The notes under the pieces are model-generated. The model did no database searches. It saw nothing but the letters and a program-made list of their open reading frames with translations, and was not told the origin of the DNA. The translations under genes and the position numbers were made by a program. A stretch of 64,000 nt of DNA from Enterobacter cloacae complex sp. ECNIH7 (GTDB lineage Bacteria; Pseudomonadota; Gammaproteobacteria; Enterobacterales; Enterobacteriaceae), in assembly GCF_002208095.1 (NCBI RefSeq), contig NZ_CP017990.1, positions 372,001 through 436,000 of the forward strand, read 5' to 3'. Positions 1-12,332 of the stretch are shown here, one piece after another (within the stretch, counting starts at the first letter, position 1; each line of letters begins with the position of its first letter).

Positions 1-2
1 AT

Positions 3-311
3 CTTGTCGGCTGGCTGCATCTGCCGCTGCCCGCCAATCTTGTCGGGATGCTGCTGATGCTGACGCTTATTCTGTGCCGCGTGATCCCCCTTAACTGGGT
101 GCGCGCCGGGGCGCGCTGGCTGCTGGCGGAGATGCTGCTGTTCTTTGTTCCGGCGGTGGTGGCGGTGGTGAACTATGCGCAGCTGCTGATGGTGGACGGC
201 TGGCGAATCTTTGCGGTTATCGCGCTGAGTACGCTGATGGTGCTGGGGGCGACCGCCTGGGTGGTGGATAAAGTGTATCGCTTTGAAATCAGCAGGCATA
301 AACATGACTAA
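3..311 (+). CDS. cidA: CidA/LrgA-family holin-like membrane protein (C-terminal part)
   Basis: The gene begins before the window; the frame is open from base 3 and ends at the TAA at 309-311. The visible 102 residues are almost entirely hydrophobic, with predicted membrane segments around LLMLTLILCRVIPL, MLLFFVPAVVAVV and IFAVIALSTLMVLGA, and a short basic C-terminus. The FVPAVVAV-type stretch is typical of the CidA/LrgA (YohJ) family of small holin-like inner-membrane proteins linked to autolysis control and overflow metabolism. It overlaps the next gene by 8 bases, as CidA/CidB and LrgA/LrgB partners usually do. It could equally be named lrgA or yohJ-like; the family call is firm, the symbol is not. 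Confidence 0.8.
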   Translation, partial: LVGWLHLPLPANLVGMLLMLTLILCRVIPLNWVRAGARWLLAEMLLFFVPAVVAVVNYAQLLMVDGWRIFAVIALSTLMVLGATAWVVDKVYRFEISRHKHD

Positions 312-993
312 CTTTCAGATCAGCGTCTTGTGCCTGATTGCGACGCTGGCGATCTACTTCGCTAACAAGCGGCTCTATCGCCGCTTTCATGCCCTGCCGC
401 TGATGCCGCTGGTCTTCACGCCGATCCTGCTGGTGCTGATGCTGGTCTTCGGCCACATCTCCTGGCAGAACTACATTGGCGAATCCCACTGGCTGCTGTG
501 GCTGCTCGGCCCGGCGACCATCGCTTTTGCCGTGCCCGTTTACGACAACCTCGCCATTATCAAACGCCACTGGATGTCGCTCAGCGCGGGTGTAATCACC
601 GCCACGGTGGTGGCGGTGTGTAGCTCCGTCTGGCTGGCGCGGCTGTTTACGCTGCCCGATGAAATTCAGCGCAGCCTGGCGGTGCGTTCGGTAACCACGC
701 CGTTTGCGCTGGCGGCCGCTAAACCGCTCGGCGGGCAGCCGGATTTGGTGGCGCTGTTTGTTGTCGTGACGGGTGTGTTCGGTATGGCGGTCGGCGATAT
801 GTTGTTCCTGCGCTTGTCGATCCGTGAAGGGATGGCGAAAGGCGCGGGGTTTGGCGCGGCGTCGCACGGGGCGGGCACGGCACGTTCGTATGAGCTGGGG
901 CAGCAGGAGGGCGTTGTCGCAAGCCTGGTGATGATGCTCTCAGGCGTAGTGATGGTGCTGATTGCGCCGCTGGTGGCGTGGGTGATGTTCTAA
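304..993 (+). CDS. cidB: CidB/LrgB-family autolysis modulator
   Basis: A 229-residue polytopic inner-membrane protein of the LrgB/CidB (YohK) family, partner of the upstream CidA-like protein. The ATG at 304 is chosen because it sits in the usual overlap with the partner gene and gives the family N-terminus MTNFQISV. Family hallmarks are the central RSVTTPFALAAAKPLGG segment and the later GFGAASHGAGTARSYELG motif. The pair probably acts in the cytoplasmic membrane as a transporter/holin-like system; in Bacillus related pairs export pyruvate, which would suit the neighbouring acetate genes, but that link is inference. It converges on actP with a hairpin between the two stop codons. Confidence 0.88.
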   Translation: MTNFQISVLCLIATLAIYFANKRLYRRFHALPLMPLVFTPILLVLMLVFGHISWQNYIGESHWLLWLLGPATIAFAVPVYDNLAIIKRHWMSLSAGVITATVVAVCSSVWLARLFTLPDEIQRSLAVRSVTTPFALAAAKPLGGQPDLVALFVVVTGVFGMAVGDMLFLRLSIREGMAKGAGFGAASHGAGTARSYELGQQEGVVASLVMMLSGVVMVLIAPLVAWVMF

Positions 994-994
994 G

Positions 995-1019
995 CTCCCC
1001 GGCCAGAATGACCGGGGAG
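995..1019. terminator. Hairpin between convergent cidB and actP
   Basis: An 8-bp perfect stem CTCCCCGG/CCGGGGAG with a 9-base loop fills the 32-base gap between two convergent stop codons. No long T run follows on either strand, so termination strength is uncertain. Confidence 0.55.
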
Positions 1020-1025
1020 AAAGGC

Positions 1026-2986
<1,961 letters not shown>

Positions 2987-3022
2987 CACAGAGTCTCCAA
3001 AGGTAAGGTAGGTTTGTTTTTA

Positions 3023-3118
3023 GTCCCCTCTCCCCTTTGGGGAGAGGGTTAGGGTGAGGGGAGGAAGGTGCGGTCTGATGCCCTCACCCCAGCCCTCTCC
3101 CACAGGGAGAGGGAGAAA
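3023..3118. repeat. Paired inverted REP-like element (CCCTCTCC family)
   Basis: Two head-to-head copies of a short imperfect palindrome (CCCTCTCCC ... GGGAGAGGG plus a TTAGGGTGAGGG tail) fill the yjcH-acs gap. The same unit recurs at 6832, 14927, 18628, 21377, 30216 and 37001, always between genes. The paired arrangement resembles a BIME. Confidence 0.85.
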
Positions 3119-3121
3119 ACA

Positions 3122-5080
<1,959 letters not shown>

Positions 5081-5503
5081 GGCTTTTTTTCTCCTTGTAA
5101 GATGTTAATAATATGTCGCAAAAACGTTAATTGTAGGGGCTTTACAAGCTTTGTTTATTATTTGGGCTACAGATCACGCATTGTTTGAAGAGTATGAAAA
5201 ATGAGCGAATGAAACTTTGAAGGAAAATAATTGATGCTGACGATTATTCACATTTATGTTTAAAAAAGCGTTTTTATAACAAAAGGTTATTTATCAGAAT
5301 TAGAACAAACTCCCGTCATCGTCGCTTTTGTGAGTGAAACGCGTCGTTCTTTAAGGCTTGCGCAACAGGTCGCGCAAATGATACTCATACGCCGCGTTAA
5401 AAAATCCCATAAACCAACGCAACACAATTCATACCCTTTCAGTATGTCTCCCTGTTCATGCAGTTTGAATGAATAAGGCGCTTCATTGAGGAAGTCAGTT
5501 TCT
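5081..5503. promoter_or_regulatory. Divergent acs/gltP intergenic region
   Basis: About 420 AT-rich bases separate the divergent acs and gltP starts. Regulation of acs by CRP would be expected from this region, and TGTGA-like half sites occur (for example near 5245-5255 on the minus strand), but I see no convincing full CRP palindrome. Ribosome sites lie at about 5090-5096 (acs) and 5488-5494 (gltP). No gene is supported here; the nrf operon found at this place in E. coli is absent. Confidence 0.5.
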
Positions 5504-6817
5504 ATGAAAAACGTTAAAGTCAGCCTTGCCTGGCAGATCTTAATCGCCCTTGTGCTGGGCATCTTGCTGGGCAGTTACCTCCACTATCATAGCGACAGCC
5601 GCGAATGGCTGATTGCGAACCTGCTCTCTCCGGCAGGGGATATCTTTATTCATCTGATCAAGATGATTGTGGTACCGATTGTGATCTCGACGCTGGTGGT
5701 CGGTATTGCGGGCGTCGGCGATGCGAAGCAGTTAGGCCGTATTGGTGCGAAAACCATTATCTATTTCGAAGTGATCACTACGGTTGCGATTATCCTCGGT
5801 ATCACGCTGGCGAACGTGTTCCAGCCGGGTTCCGGGATTGATATGTCGCAGCTGGCGACGGTGGATATTTCGAAATACCAAAGCACGACCGCTGACGTGC
5901 AGAGCCATGCGCACGGCCTGATGGGCACTATCCTGTCGCTGGTGCCGACCAACATCGTGGCGTCGATGGCGAAGGGCGAGATGTTGCCTATCATCTTCTT
6001 CTCGGTGCTGTTCGGTCTGGGGCTCTCTTCCCTGCCGGCGACGCACCGTGAGCCGCTGGTGACCGTGTTCCGCTCTATCTCCGAAACCATGTTTAAAGTG
6101 ACCCACATGGTGATGCGTTACGCGCCGGTAGGGGTGTTTGCGCTTATCGCGGTCACCGTGGCGAACTTCGGTTTTGCCTCCCTGTGGCCGCTGGCGAAGC
6201 TGGTGCTCCTGGTGCACTTCGCCATTCTGTTCTTCGCGCTGGTGGTGCTGGGGGTCGTGGCGCGTCTGTGCGGGCTGAGCATCTGGATCCTGATTCGCAT
6301 CCTGAAAGATGAGCTGATTCTGGCGTACTCCACGGCAAGTTCTGAGAGCGTGCTGCCGCGCATCATTGAGAAGATGGAAGCCTACGGCGCGCCTGCCTCT
6401 ATTACCAGCTTCGTGGTACCGACCGGCTACTCCTTTAACCTGGACGGTTCGACGCTGTACCAGAGCATCGCCGCTATCTTTATTGCGCAGCTGTACGGCA
6501 TTGACCTGTCGCTGTGGCAGGAGATCGTACTGGTGCTGACGCTGATGGTGACGTCCAAAGGTATTGCAGGCGTTCCGGGCGTCTCCTTCGTGGTGCTGCT
6601 TGCAACGCTTGGCAGCGTCGGTATTCCGCTGGAAGGTCTGGCGTTTATCGCCGGTGTCGACCGTATCCTCGACATGGCGCGTACCGCGCTGAACGTGGTG
6701 GGGAATGCCCTGGCGGTGCTGGTTATCGCCAAGTGGGAACACAAATTCGATCGTAAAAAAGCGCTGGCGTATGAACGCGAGGTGCTGGGTCGTTTTGATA
6801 AGACGGCTGACCAGTAA
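5504..6817 (+). CDS. gltP: Glutamate/aspartate:proton symporter GltP
   Basis: A 437-residue inner-membrane carrier of the dicarboxylate/amino acid:cation symporter (DAACS) family, nearly identical along its length to E. coli GltP. It imports L-glutamate and L-aspartate with protons. Family signatures are visible: the serine-rich AYSTASSESVLPR loop near residue 275, the SFVVPTGYSFNLDGST motif, and SKGIAGVPGVSFVVL. The ATG at 5504 is chosen over an in-frame upstream codon because it follows a GAGGAAG ribosome site and gives the family N-terminus MKNVKVSLAWQ. It converges on yjcO across a REP-like element. Confidence 0.97.
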   Translation: MKNVKVSLAWQILIALVLGILLGSYLHYHSDSREWLIANLLSPAGDIFIHLIKMIVVPIVISTLVVGIAGVGDAKQLGRIGAKTIIYFEVITTVAIILGITLANVFQPGSGIDMSQLATVDISKYQSTTADVQSHAHGLMGTILSLVPTNIVASMAKGEMLPIIFFSVLFGLGLSSLPATHREPLVTVFRSISETMFKVTHMVMRYAPVGVFALIAVTVANFGFASLWPLAKLVLLVHFAILFFALVVLGVVARLCGLSIWILIRILKDELILAYSTASSESVLPRIIEKMEAYGAPASITSFVVPTGYSFNLDGSTLYQSIAAIFIAQLYGIDLSLWQEIVLVLTLMVTSKGIAGVPGVSFVVLLATLGSVGIPLEGLAFIAGVDRILDMARTALNVVGNALAVLVIAKWEHKFDRKKALAYEREVLGRFDKTADQ

Positions 6818-6831
6818 TGTAACGTTTTCTT

Positions 6832-6867
6832 CCCTCTCCCCTTTGGGGAGAGGGTTAGGATGAGGGG
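6832..6867. repeat. REP-like element (CCCTCTCC family)
   Basis: A single copy of the CCCTCTCCCC/GGGGAGAGGG palindrome with its TTAGGATGAGGG tail lies between the convergent gltP and yjcO stop codons and may act as a bidirectional terminator. Confidence 0.85.
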
Positions 6868-6870
6868 ATT

Positions 6871-7545
6871 TTATTCCCCGCTCAGCGCATCAAACTCTTC
6901 GCATCCGGTATCAAATCCTTCAGTGCAGCTCAGGTTCAACCAGTACAGCGCTTTCTGTTTATTGGGCGTGATAAAGCCTTTCTCACCCTGCCTGAACAAC
7001 ATCCCTGCCCAGTACTCGGAGTAGCCCGTGCGTGAAAGTGCCGAGCTCCGCTTGAACCACGAGGCGGCCTGCACGTCGTCCTTAGCCACTTCAACGCCGT
7101 TGGCATAAATCAGCCCCAGCAGCATTTGCGCATCTACCGCAGAGTCGTTGTCGATATCTTCGGCCGCCGTTTGCAGCAGTTTGATGGCCTGAGGATAGTC
7201 AGTTTTACCTGCCTGAGTGTTGACCAGCACGCGCGCCAGCATGATCGCGCCGCGTTTGCTGCCTGCGATGGTTGCCTGCTGCGCCAGTGCCTTAGCTTGC
7301 GCATAATTTCCCTGGGTAAAGAGGATTTGCGAGAGCAGCCCCATGGCGTCGACGTCGCCACCTTTAGCGGCTTTCTCGGCCCACAGCGCGGCCTGCTTGC
7401 TGTCACCGGAGCTAAAGTATGTATCGGCCAAATAATACTGGGCACGGGCGTCACCCGCTTCAGCCTGTTCTTTGTACTGGCTGCCAATCTCGTCGGCACG
7501 GACAAGCGATGTAAAAAGTAACAACAACAGAAAAATATGTTTCAT
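6871..7545 (-). CDS. yjcO: Sel1-repeat periplasmic protein YjcO
   Basis: A 224-residue protein with a signal peptide (MKHIFLLLLLFTSLVRADE) followed by Sel1-like/TPR repeats such as AGDARAQYYLADTYFSSGD, AAKGGDVDAMGLLSQILF and a C-terminal AGMLFRQGEKGF unit. Sel1 repeats form alpha-solenoids that mediate protein contacts; the function of YjcO is unknown. Identity rests on sequence and on its place between gltP and fdhF, the same as in E. coli. Two cysteines near the end (SCTEGFDTGCEEF) could form a disulfide in the periplasm. Confidence 0.9.
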   Translation of the reverse strand: MKHIFLLLLLFTSLVRADEIGSQYKEQAEAGDARAQYYLADTYFSSGDSKQAALWAEKAAKGGDVDAMGLLSQILFTQGNYAQAKALAQQATIAGSKRGAIMLARVLVNTQAGKTDYPQAIKLLQTAAEDIDNDSAVDAQMLLGLIYANGVEVAKDDVQAASWFKRSSALSRTGYSEYWAGMLFRQGEKGFITPNKQKALYWLNLSCTEGFDTGCEEFDALSGE

Positions 7546-7636
7546 GGGTTCTTATCATCGGGGTACACGCCGCGCAGTATAATCGCGGCGACAGAAGAAA
7601 AAAATGGGTGCATTAAGACCTCAGCATCCTGCAAGC

Positions 7637-7660
7637 CGGGCGGAACAGTGGTTCCGCCCG
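7637..7660 (-). terminator. 3' hairpin of the hok-like mRNA
   Basis: A perfect 10-bp stem (CGGGCGGAAC/GTTCCGCCCG) with loop AGTG follows the hok-like stop codon by 7 bases, reading leftward. The position and GGGCGG-rich stem resemble the 3' end of hok mRNAs, where such a structure ends or stabilises the transcript. Confidence 0.65.
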
Positions 7661-7666
7661 TAGAGG

Positions 7667-7819
7667 TTAGCCTGCGTTACAGGCTAATTTAGCCGCCACC
7701 TCCTGATGTTCACCCTTTATTGAAAACTCGCATAACTTACCTCGAGTAATAAAGGTAAAGATCACTATCGTCAGGCAAATAATAAAGACGATGCCTAACG
7801 CAGTTTTTAATGGCGTCAT
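7667..7819 (-). CDS. Hok/Gef-family type I toxin
   Basis: A 50-residue protein that reads as a Hok-family toxin: a short basic N-terminus (MTPLKTALG), one membrane helix (IVFIICLTIVIFTFIT), then the periplasmic tail RGKLCEFSIKGEHQEVAAKLAC. The LCEF and HQEVAA motifs are family hallmarks. Such peptides insert in the inner membrane and collapse the membrane potential; translation is blocked by a Sok antisense RNA. The ATG has an AAGGAG site eight bases upstream, and a strong hairpin (7850-7890) sits just before that site. The downstream hairpin and upstream Sok-like sequence make the locus look complete rather than a remnant. It lies between yjcO and fdhF, where I recall no hok copy in E. coli K-12. 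Confidence 0.85.
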   Translation of the reverse strand: MTPLKTALGIVFIICLTIVIFTFITRGKLCEFSIKGEHQEVAAKLACNAG

Positions 7820-7849
7820 GCCTTTTACTCCTTGTCAAAAAAAGAATAA

Positions 7850-7890
7850 GAGGCTACTCTCAACTTGTTCGGAGTTGAGGGAGTAGCCTC
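7850..7890 (-). promoter_or_regulatory. Leader stem-loop of the hok-like mRNA
   Basis: A long stem (GAGGCTACTC...TCAAC against GTTGAGGGAGTAGCCTC, with a two-base bulge) sits about 20 bases upstream of the hok-like ribosome site. It probably hides or presents the translation start of the leader (mok-like) frame. Confidence 0.55.
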
Positions 7891-7925
7891 GGGTAAATGA
7901 AAATTTCCCGGGGCTTTCTACTTTC
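7881..7925 (+). ncRNA. Sok-like antisense RNA
   Basis: This stretch on the plus strand, opposite the hok-like leader, matches the arrangement of plasmid R1 Sok: a GCCTCGGGT start, a small stem CGGGTAAAT/ATTTCCCG with a GAAA-containing loop, then GGGCTTTCTACTTT. The complementary leader retains the AAAGCCCCG and ATTTTCATT words of the hok leader. Exact ends cannot be set by eye. Confidence 0.6.
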
Positions 7926-8089
7926 TGTCCCTCAACAATGCTCAAGACAGAAAGTCTTAAGCACCCGCCGCACATCTTATCTCTCTGAATTAAAATGAAA
8001 AGATGTAATTCTTTTTCGCGAAAATTACATTATTTCTGCGAGCCGCTTTCCAGACTAATAATTGATATATTTGATGAGTTAATCGGAAA

Positions 8090-8117
8090 TAAAAAGGGAG
8101 TGAATATCTCACCCCCT
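8090..8117 (-). terminator. Rho-independent terminator of fdhF
   Basis: Reading leftward, a stem GGGGGTGA/TCACTCCC (one mismatch) is followed by TTTTTATTT, 25 bases after the fdhF stop. Confidence 0.75.
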
Positions 8118-8141
8118 TTATTCACTGATGAATTAACGGCT

Positions 8142-10289
8142 TCAACCCATTGCGCTTTCGCGCAGTCGGGCTTTCAGCTTGTTATATTCGTCGATGACGT
8201 ACTGTTCCGCTGCGTGCTGATCCACAATCGGCTCCACGCGTACGGCGCAGTATTTATACTCCGGCGTTTTGGTTATCGGGCTTAAGTTCTCCGTGACCAG
8301 TTCGTTACAGGCGCCAATCCACCACTGGTAGGTCATATAGACCGCCCCTTTGTTCGGACGATCGCTGACCTGCGCACGGGTAATGATCCGGCCTTTGCGC
8401 GAATTCACCCACACCAGCGCTTCGTCCTCAATGCCGAGGCGCGCTGCGTCGGCGGTGTTGATTTGCGCGTAGCCCGGTTCGTCCGCCAGCGCCGCCAGCG
8501 CGGCGCAGTTACCCGTCATCGAACGACAGGAGTAGTGGCCCACTTCACGCACGGTGGAGAGCACCATCGGATACTCGTCAGTGAGTTTATCGATCGGCGC
8601 GACCCAGTCGCAGGTGAAGAACTGCGCCAGCCCGTTCGGGGTGTCGAACTTCTCTTTAAAGAGGTATGACGTTCCCTGGTCGGCTTCGGACTCATCCCGG
8701 CACGGCCACTGGATGTATCCCAGCTCACCCATTTTTTCATAGGTTGCACCGTAGAAGTCCGGACACAGATTGCGCAGCTCGTCCCAGATCTCCTGAGTGT
8801 TGTTGTAGTGCATCGGGTAGCCCATGCGGGTGGCGATTTCGCTGATGATCTGCCAGTCCGTTTTCAGATCCCACTTCGGCTCGACCGCCTTAAAGAAGCG
8901 CTGGAAGCCGCGGTCCGCCGCCGTGTAGACGCCTTCATGCTCGCCCCAGGAGGTCGACGGTAAAATCACATCCGCCGCCGCCGCGGTTTTGGTCATGAAG
9001 ATATCCTGGACAATCACCAGCTCCAGATCCTCAAACCCTTTGCGCACCGCAGACAGCTCGGCGTCGGTCTGGAGCGGATCTTCACCCATGATGTAGGCCG
9101 CTCGCACCTCGCCGTGCGCCGCGCGGTGCGGCAGCTCGCTGATGCGATATCCGGTGTGTTCCGGCAGGCTTTCCACGCCCCAGGCCTTCGCGAATTTCTC
9201 GCGGTTTTTCGGGAACTTCACGTACTGGTAGCCCGGATAGGTATCCGGCAGCGCGCCCATATCGCAGGCACCCTGAACGTTATTCTGACCACGCACCGGG
9301 TTAACGCCGACGTGCGCTTTACCCAGATTGCCGGTCAGCATCGCGAGACTCGTCAGAGAACGCACGGTTTCCACGCCCTGATAGAACTGGGTCACGCCCA
9401 TTCCCCACAGAATGGCGGCGGTTTTCGCCCCGGCATACATCCGTGCCGCCTGGCGGATCTCCTGCGCGCTGACGCCGGTGATCGCTTCGACGGATTCAGG
9501 CGTATAGCCTTCGACTATTTTCTTATACTCTTCAAAGCCTTCCGTACGGGCGGCGACAAACGCCTGGTCGTACAGGTTCTCCTCAATAATGACGTGCCCC
9601 ATTGCGTTCAACAGCGCGATGTTCGAGCCGTTTTTCAACGCGATATGCATATCCGCAATGCGCGCGGTTTCAATTTTGCGCGGATCGCAGACGATGATTT
9701 TCGCCCCGTTCTGCTTAGCGCGAATAACGTGGTTCGCGACGATAGGATGAGAATCCGCCGGGTTATAACCAAAGATGAAGACGAGATCGGTGTTATCTAT
9801 CTCGTTGATGGCATTACTCATTGCGCCGTTACCGACCGACTGGTGCAGACCTGCAACCGATGGGCCGTGTCAGACGCGAGCGCAGCAGTCGACGTTATTG
9901 GTTCCAATAACGGCGCGCGCGAATTTTTGCATCACATAGTTGGTTTCATTCCCCGTCCCGCGTGAAGAGCCGGTGGTCTGAATCGCATCCGGGCCATACT
10001 TTGCCTTGATGGCGCTCAGACGCGTGGCGACGTAATCCAGCGCCTCGCTCCAGGAGACGGCTTCCAGCTTGCCGCCGCGCTCGCGGCGGATCATAGGGGT
10101 TTTCAGGCGCGGGGTGAGGATTTGGGTATCGTTAATAAAATCCCAGCCGTAGTAACCTTTCAGGCATAGCGTGCCCTGGTTGGTTTTCCCCTGTGCGGCC
10201 TCCGCCCGGACGATTTTGCCGTTATCGACCACCAGGTGGATCTTGCAACCTGAGGCACAATAAGGGCAAACCGTGACGACTTTTTTCAT
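8142..10289 (-). CDS. fdhF: Formate dehydrogenase H, selenocysteine-containing
   Basis: A 715-residue molybdopterin enzyme that oxidises formate to CO2 in the formate hydrogenlyase complex on the cytoplasmic side of the membrane. The N-terminus VCPYCASGCK begins the four-cysteine ligand set for a 4Fe-4S cluster. The frame is interrupted by an in-frame TGA at 9870-9872, codon 140, exactly where E. coli FdhF has selenocysteine that binds molybdenum; the flanking residues CCARV-U-HGPSVAG are conserved. The ATG at 10289 is the one matching the E. coli start MKKVVTVCPY. Length, Sec position, SECIS and sigma-54 promoter all agree, so this is one gene, not two. Expression should need SelABCD, RpoN and FhlA. 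Confidence 0.98.
9833..9872 (-). promoter_or_regulatory. SECIS element in fdhF
   Basis: The UGA codon is followed by CACGGCCCATCGGTTGCAGG and TCTGCACC, the bacterial SECIS hairpin that binds SelB; the GGTTGCAGGTCTGCACC loop region matches that of E. coli fdhF. Confidence 0.9.
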
Positions 10290-10327
10290 CAGTCTGCTCC
10301 AGTTAATCGAATCATTCGCACCCACTA

Positions 10328-10343
10328 TGCAGCTTCTATGCCA
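10328..10343 (-). promoter_or_regulatory. Sigma-54 promoter of fdhF
   Basis: On the minus strand TGGCATA-GAAG-CTGCA gives the -24 GG and -12 GC elements with correct spacing, about 40 bases upstream of the fdhF ATG. The E. coli fdhF promoter has nearly the same sequence. Confidence 0.85.
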
Positions 10344-10414
10344 TGTTTTTTTTATGGGTATACCCTGACTTTACGGTCCCTTCGCGGTGAAAACCCTGAC
10401 AAAAAGCAGCCAAT

Positions 10415-10436
10415 CGTCAAAATTGACGTGTCGACA
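10415..10436. promoter_or_regulatory. Candidate FhlA upstream activating site for fdhF
   Basis: Two adjacent palindromes, CGTCAA-AA-TTGACG and TGTCGACA, lie about 90 bases upstream of the sigma-54 promoter, the distance at which FhlA-formate binds upstream of E. coli fdhF. The assignment is by position and word similarity. Confidence 0.55.
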
Positions 10437-10545
10437 GGGCAGCGGATGTGACATGGGTTGAATTTCCGTCACTGAAAAAACCATTTGACTGGAGCCGACG
10501 GCAGAATGGTTCAGACTTAACATAATCCCCTGACGGAAGCATACG

Positions 10546-11277
10546 ATGAAACCGGCGATCCTGGTGGTTGATGACGATACGGCAGTCTGCGAACTGCTTC
10601 AGGACGTGCTGAGCGAGCACGTCTTTAGCGTGCTTGCCTGCCATAACGGCCAGGATGCACTGCGGCAGGTACAACAGGATCCGAATATTGCGCTGGTGCT
10701 GCTGGATATGATGCTGCCGGATATCAACGGCTTACAGGTTTTGCTGCAGTTGCAAAAGCAGCGCCCGGCGCTACCGGTGATCATGTTAACCGGGCTGGGC
10801 AGTGAGTCAGACGTGGTGGTGGGGCTGGAGATGGGGGCCGATGATTATATTGGCAAACCGTTCAATCCGCGCGTGGTGGTCGCCCGCGTGAAAGCGGTGC
10901 TGCGCCGTACGGGCGTGCTGGCGGCAGAAGCCCCCGCAGCGCCGGTCGCGGGCATTGCTTTTAACGGCTGGACGCTGGATACCACCCGCTGTGAGCTGAG
11001 CGATCCGCAGCGTAACCCTGTTCCCTTAACCCAGGGCGAGTACGGCCTGCTGCTGGCGCTCACGCAAAATGCCCGTCGGGTGCTGAGCCGTGACCGGCTG
11101 CTTGAGCTGACCCACAGCGAAAGCGCCGACGTGTTCGATCGCACGATTGACGTGCTGATCATGCGCCTGCGCCGGAAAATAGAGGCTAACCCGCATCAGC
11201 CTGCGCTCATCAAAACGATCCGCGGGCTGGGTTACGTGTTTGCTACCGATGTGAGCCGGCCCGAGCAGGCGGCATAA
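10546..11277 (+). CDS. OmpR-family response regulator
   Basis: A 243-residue two-component response regulator. The receiver domain (1-120) has the acidic pocket DDD at 9-11, phospho-acceptor D54 in LLDMMLPDI, T82 and K104 in GKPF. The C-terminal winged helix (about 140-236) ends in the OmpR-type DVLIMRLRRKIE and TIRGLGYVF motifs, so it binds DNA. No kinase gene is adjacent; the hybrid kinase at 18689 flanks the other side of the sugar cassette and is its likely partner, as in the related E. coli O157 locus that I recall having the same order. Its probable target is the cassette between them. It runs divergent from fdhF and convergent with lpxO. Confidence 0.88.
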   Translation: MKPAILVVDDDTAVCELLQDVLSEHVFSVLACHNGQDALRQVQQDPNIALVLLDMMLPDINGLQVLLQLQKQRPALPVIMLTGLGSESDVVVGLEMGADDYIGKPFNPRVVVARVKAVLRRTGVLAAEAPAAPVAGIAFNGWTLDTTRCELSDPQRNPVPLTQGEYGLLLALTQNARRVLSRDRLLELTHSESADVFDRTIDVLIMRLRRKIEANPHQPALIKTIRGLGYVFATDVSRPEQAA

Positions 11278-11280
11278 GGC

Positions 11281-12189
11281 TTACGTTATCGCCGGAACAA
11301 TGATGGCGGCAAAAATTGCGACGATGCACAGATACTTGAGGGCGTAATAGGCTTTACGGTTCCTTTTTTTCAGACGCTGTCCTCGTTCGCGGGCCGCATG
11401 AACGTATTTAAAAATGCGGTTAATGCCGCCGGTGCTGTCATTCTCGTCATTCGGTGAGCTGGCTGCGGACATCAGTGTGGTTCCCACCCAATGGTTAACC
11501 GCCTGCGCCCAGCGCCATTTCATCGGACGTTCAATATCACAGAAAAGAATAATGCGCGTTTGATCCGATTTATTCTCTGCCCAGTGGACGTAGGTCTCAT
11601 CAAAAATAACGGCTTCACCATCCCGCCAGCTGTGGCGCTGCCCGTCGACTTCAATAAAGCAGCGGTCGTCATTCGGTGTGAATAAGCCCAGATGGTAACG
11701 AACCGAGCCCGCATACGGATCCCGGTGCTTGCCAAGCTTTGCACCCGCCGGCAGCTCGGCAAACATGGCCGCCTTCACCGAGGGGATTTCACTCACCAGC
11801 CGGGTCGTCACCGGGCATAAAGACTGCGCAGAGGGGTGGGCATCGGCATACCATTTCAGATAAAAACGTTTCCAGCCGCGTTTAAAAAAAGTGTTAAAGC
11901 CAGCATCGTTATTATTTTGCGCTGCCTTAATATGATGCTGCAAACGCACGGCCTCTTCGCGAATAACCAGCCAGTTTTCCGTCAGCTTATTTAATTCCGG
12001 GAAGCGTTCTGTTTCAAAGAATGGCTGCCTGGCGGGCAGGGAAGAAAACGCCGTCATAAACATATTGATGGGCGCCATGAACGTCGAATGGTCAAAGAGC
12101 TGACGAGAAAGCGTCTGTTTTTCTTTGCCGCGTGAATGCGCATAAATAACGCTGATAATGAAAATACCGATGATGATGGCTGCGAACAT
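11281..12189 (-). CDS. lpxO: Lipid A 2-hydroxylase LpxO-like (aspartyl/asparaginyl beta-hydroxylase family)
   Basis: A 302-residue Fe(II)/2-oxoglutarate dioxygenase. Members hydroxylate the secondary 3'-acyl chain of lipid A at the inner leaflet of the inner membrane. The double-stranded beta-helix carries the iron ligands HRD (GKHRDPYAGSVRYHLGL) and the later H in ETYVHWAENKS, followed by the 2-oxoglutarate-binding R in TRIILFCDIERP. Hydrophobic helices at both ends (residues 2-17 and about 283-300) fit membrane anchoring as in Salmonella LpxO. It stands alone between a response regulator and a sugar operon with no functional link to either, which suggests separate acquisition. In Salmonella the modification lowers inflammatory signalling and aids stress resistance. 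Confidence 0.88.
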   Translation of the reverse strand: MFAAIIIGIFIISVIYAHSRGKEKQTLSRQLFDHSTFMAPINMFMTAFSSLPARQPFFETERFPELNKLTENWLVIREEAVRLQHHIKAAQNNNDAGFNTFFKRGWKRFYLKWYADAHPSAQSLCPVTTRLVSEIPSVKAAMFAELPAGAKLGKHRDPYAGSVRYHLGLFTPNDDRCFIEVDGQRHSWRDGEAVIFDETYVHWAENKSDQTRIILFCDIERPMKWRWAQAVNHWVGTTLMSAASSPNDENDSTGGINRIFKYVHAARERGQRLKKRNRKAYYALKYLCIVAIFAAIIVPAIT

Positions 12190-12332
12190 TTTTCCCTTGT
12201 CCTCTTTCTATCTCATTTCGGAAAAGCGTGCGGGCAGAGTGCTGCCCACGCCGAATATGCCAGATGGAGAGAGTGTAGTTCGGGGATATAAAATTCATAG
12301 AACTGTAATGAAAAATCGCAATTTTTGTTAAA

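Noticed and set aside
5287..5562. 91-codon minus-strand frame upstream of gltP
   Set aside because: It overlaps the gltP start and its ribosome site and shows no family pattern.
9822..9870. fdhF read as two genes or a frameshifted pseudogene
   Set aside because: The only interruption is a TGA at codon 140, the known selenocysteine position, followed by a SECIS hairpin, and the full length matches FdhF.
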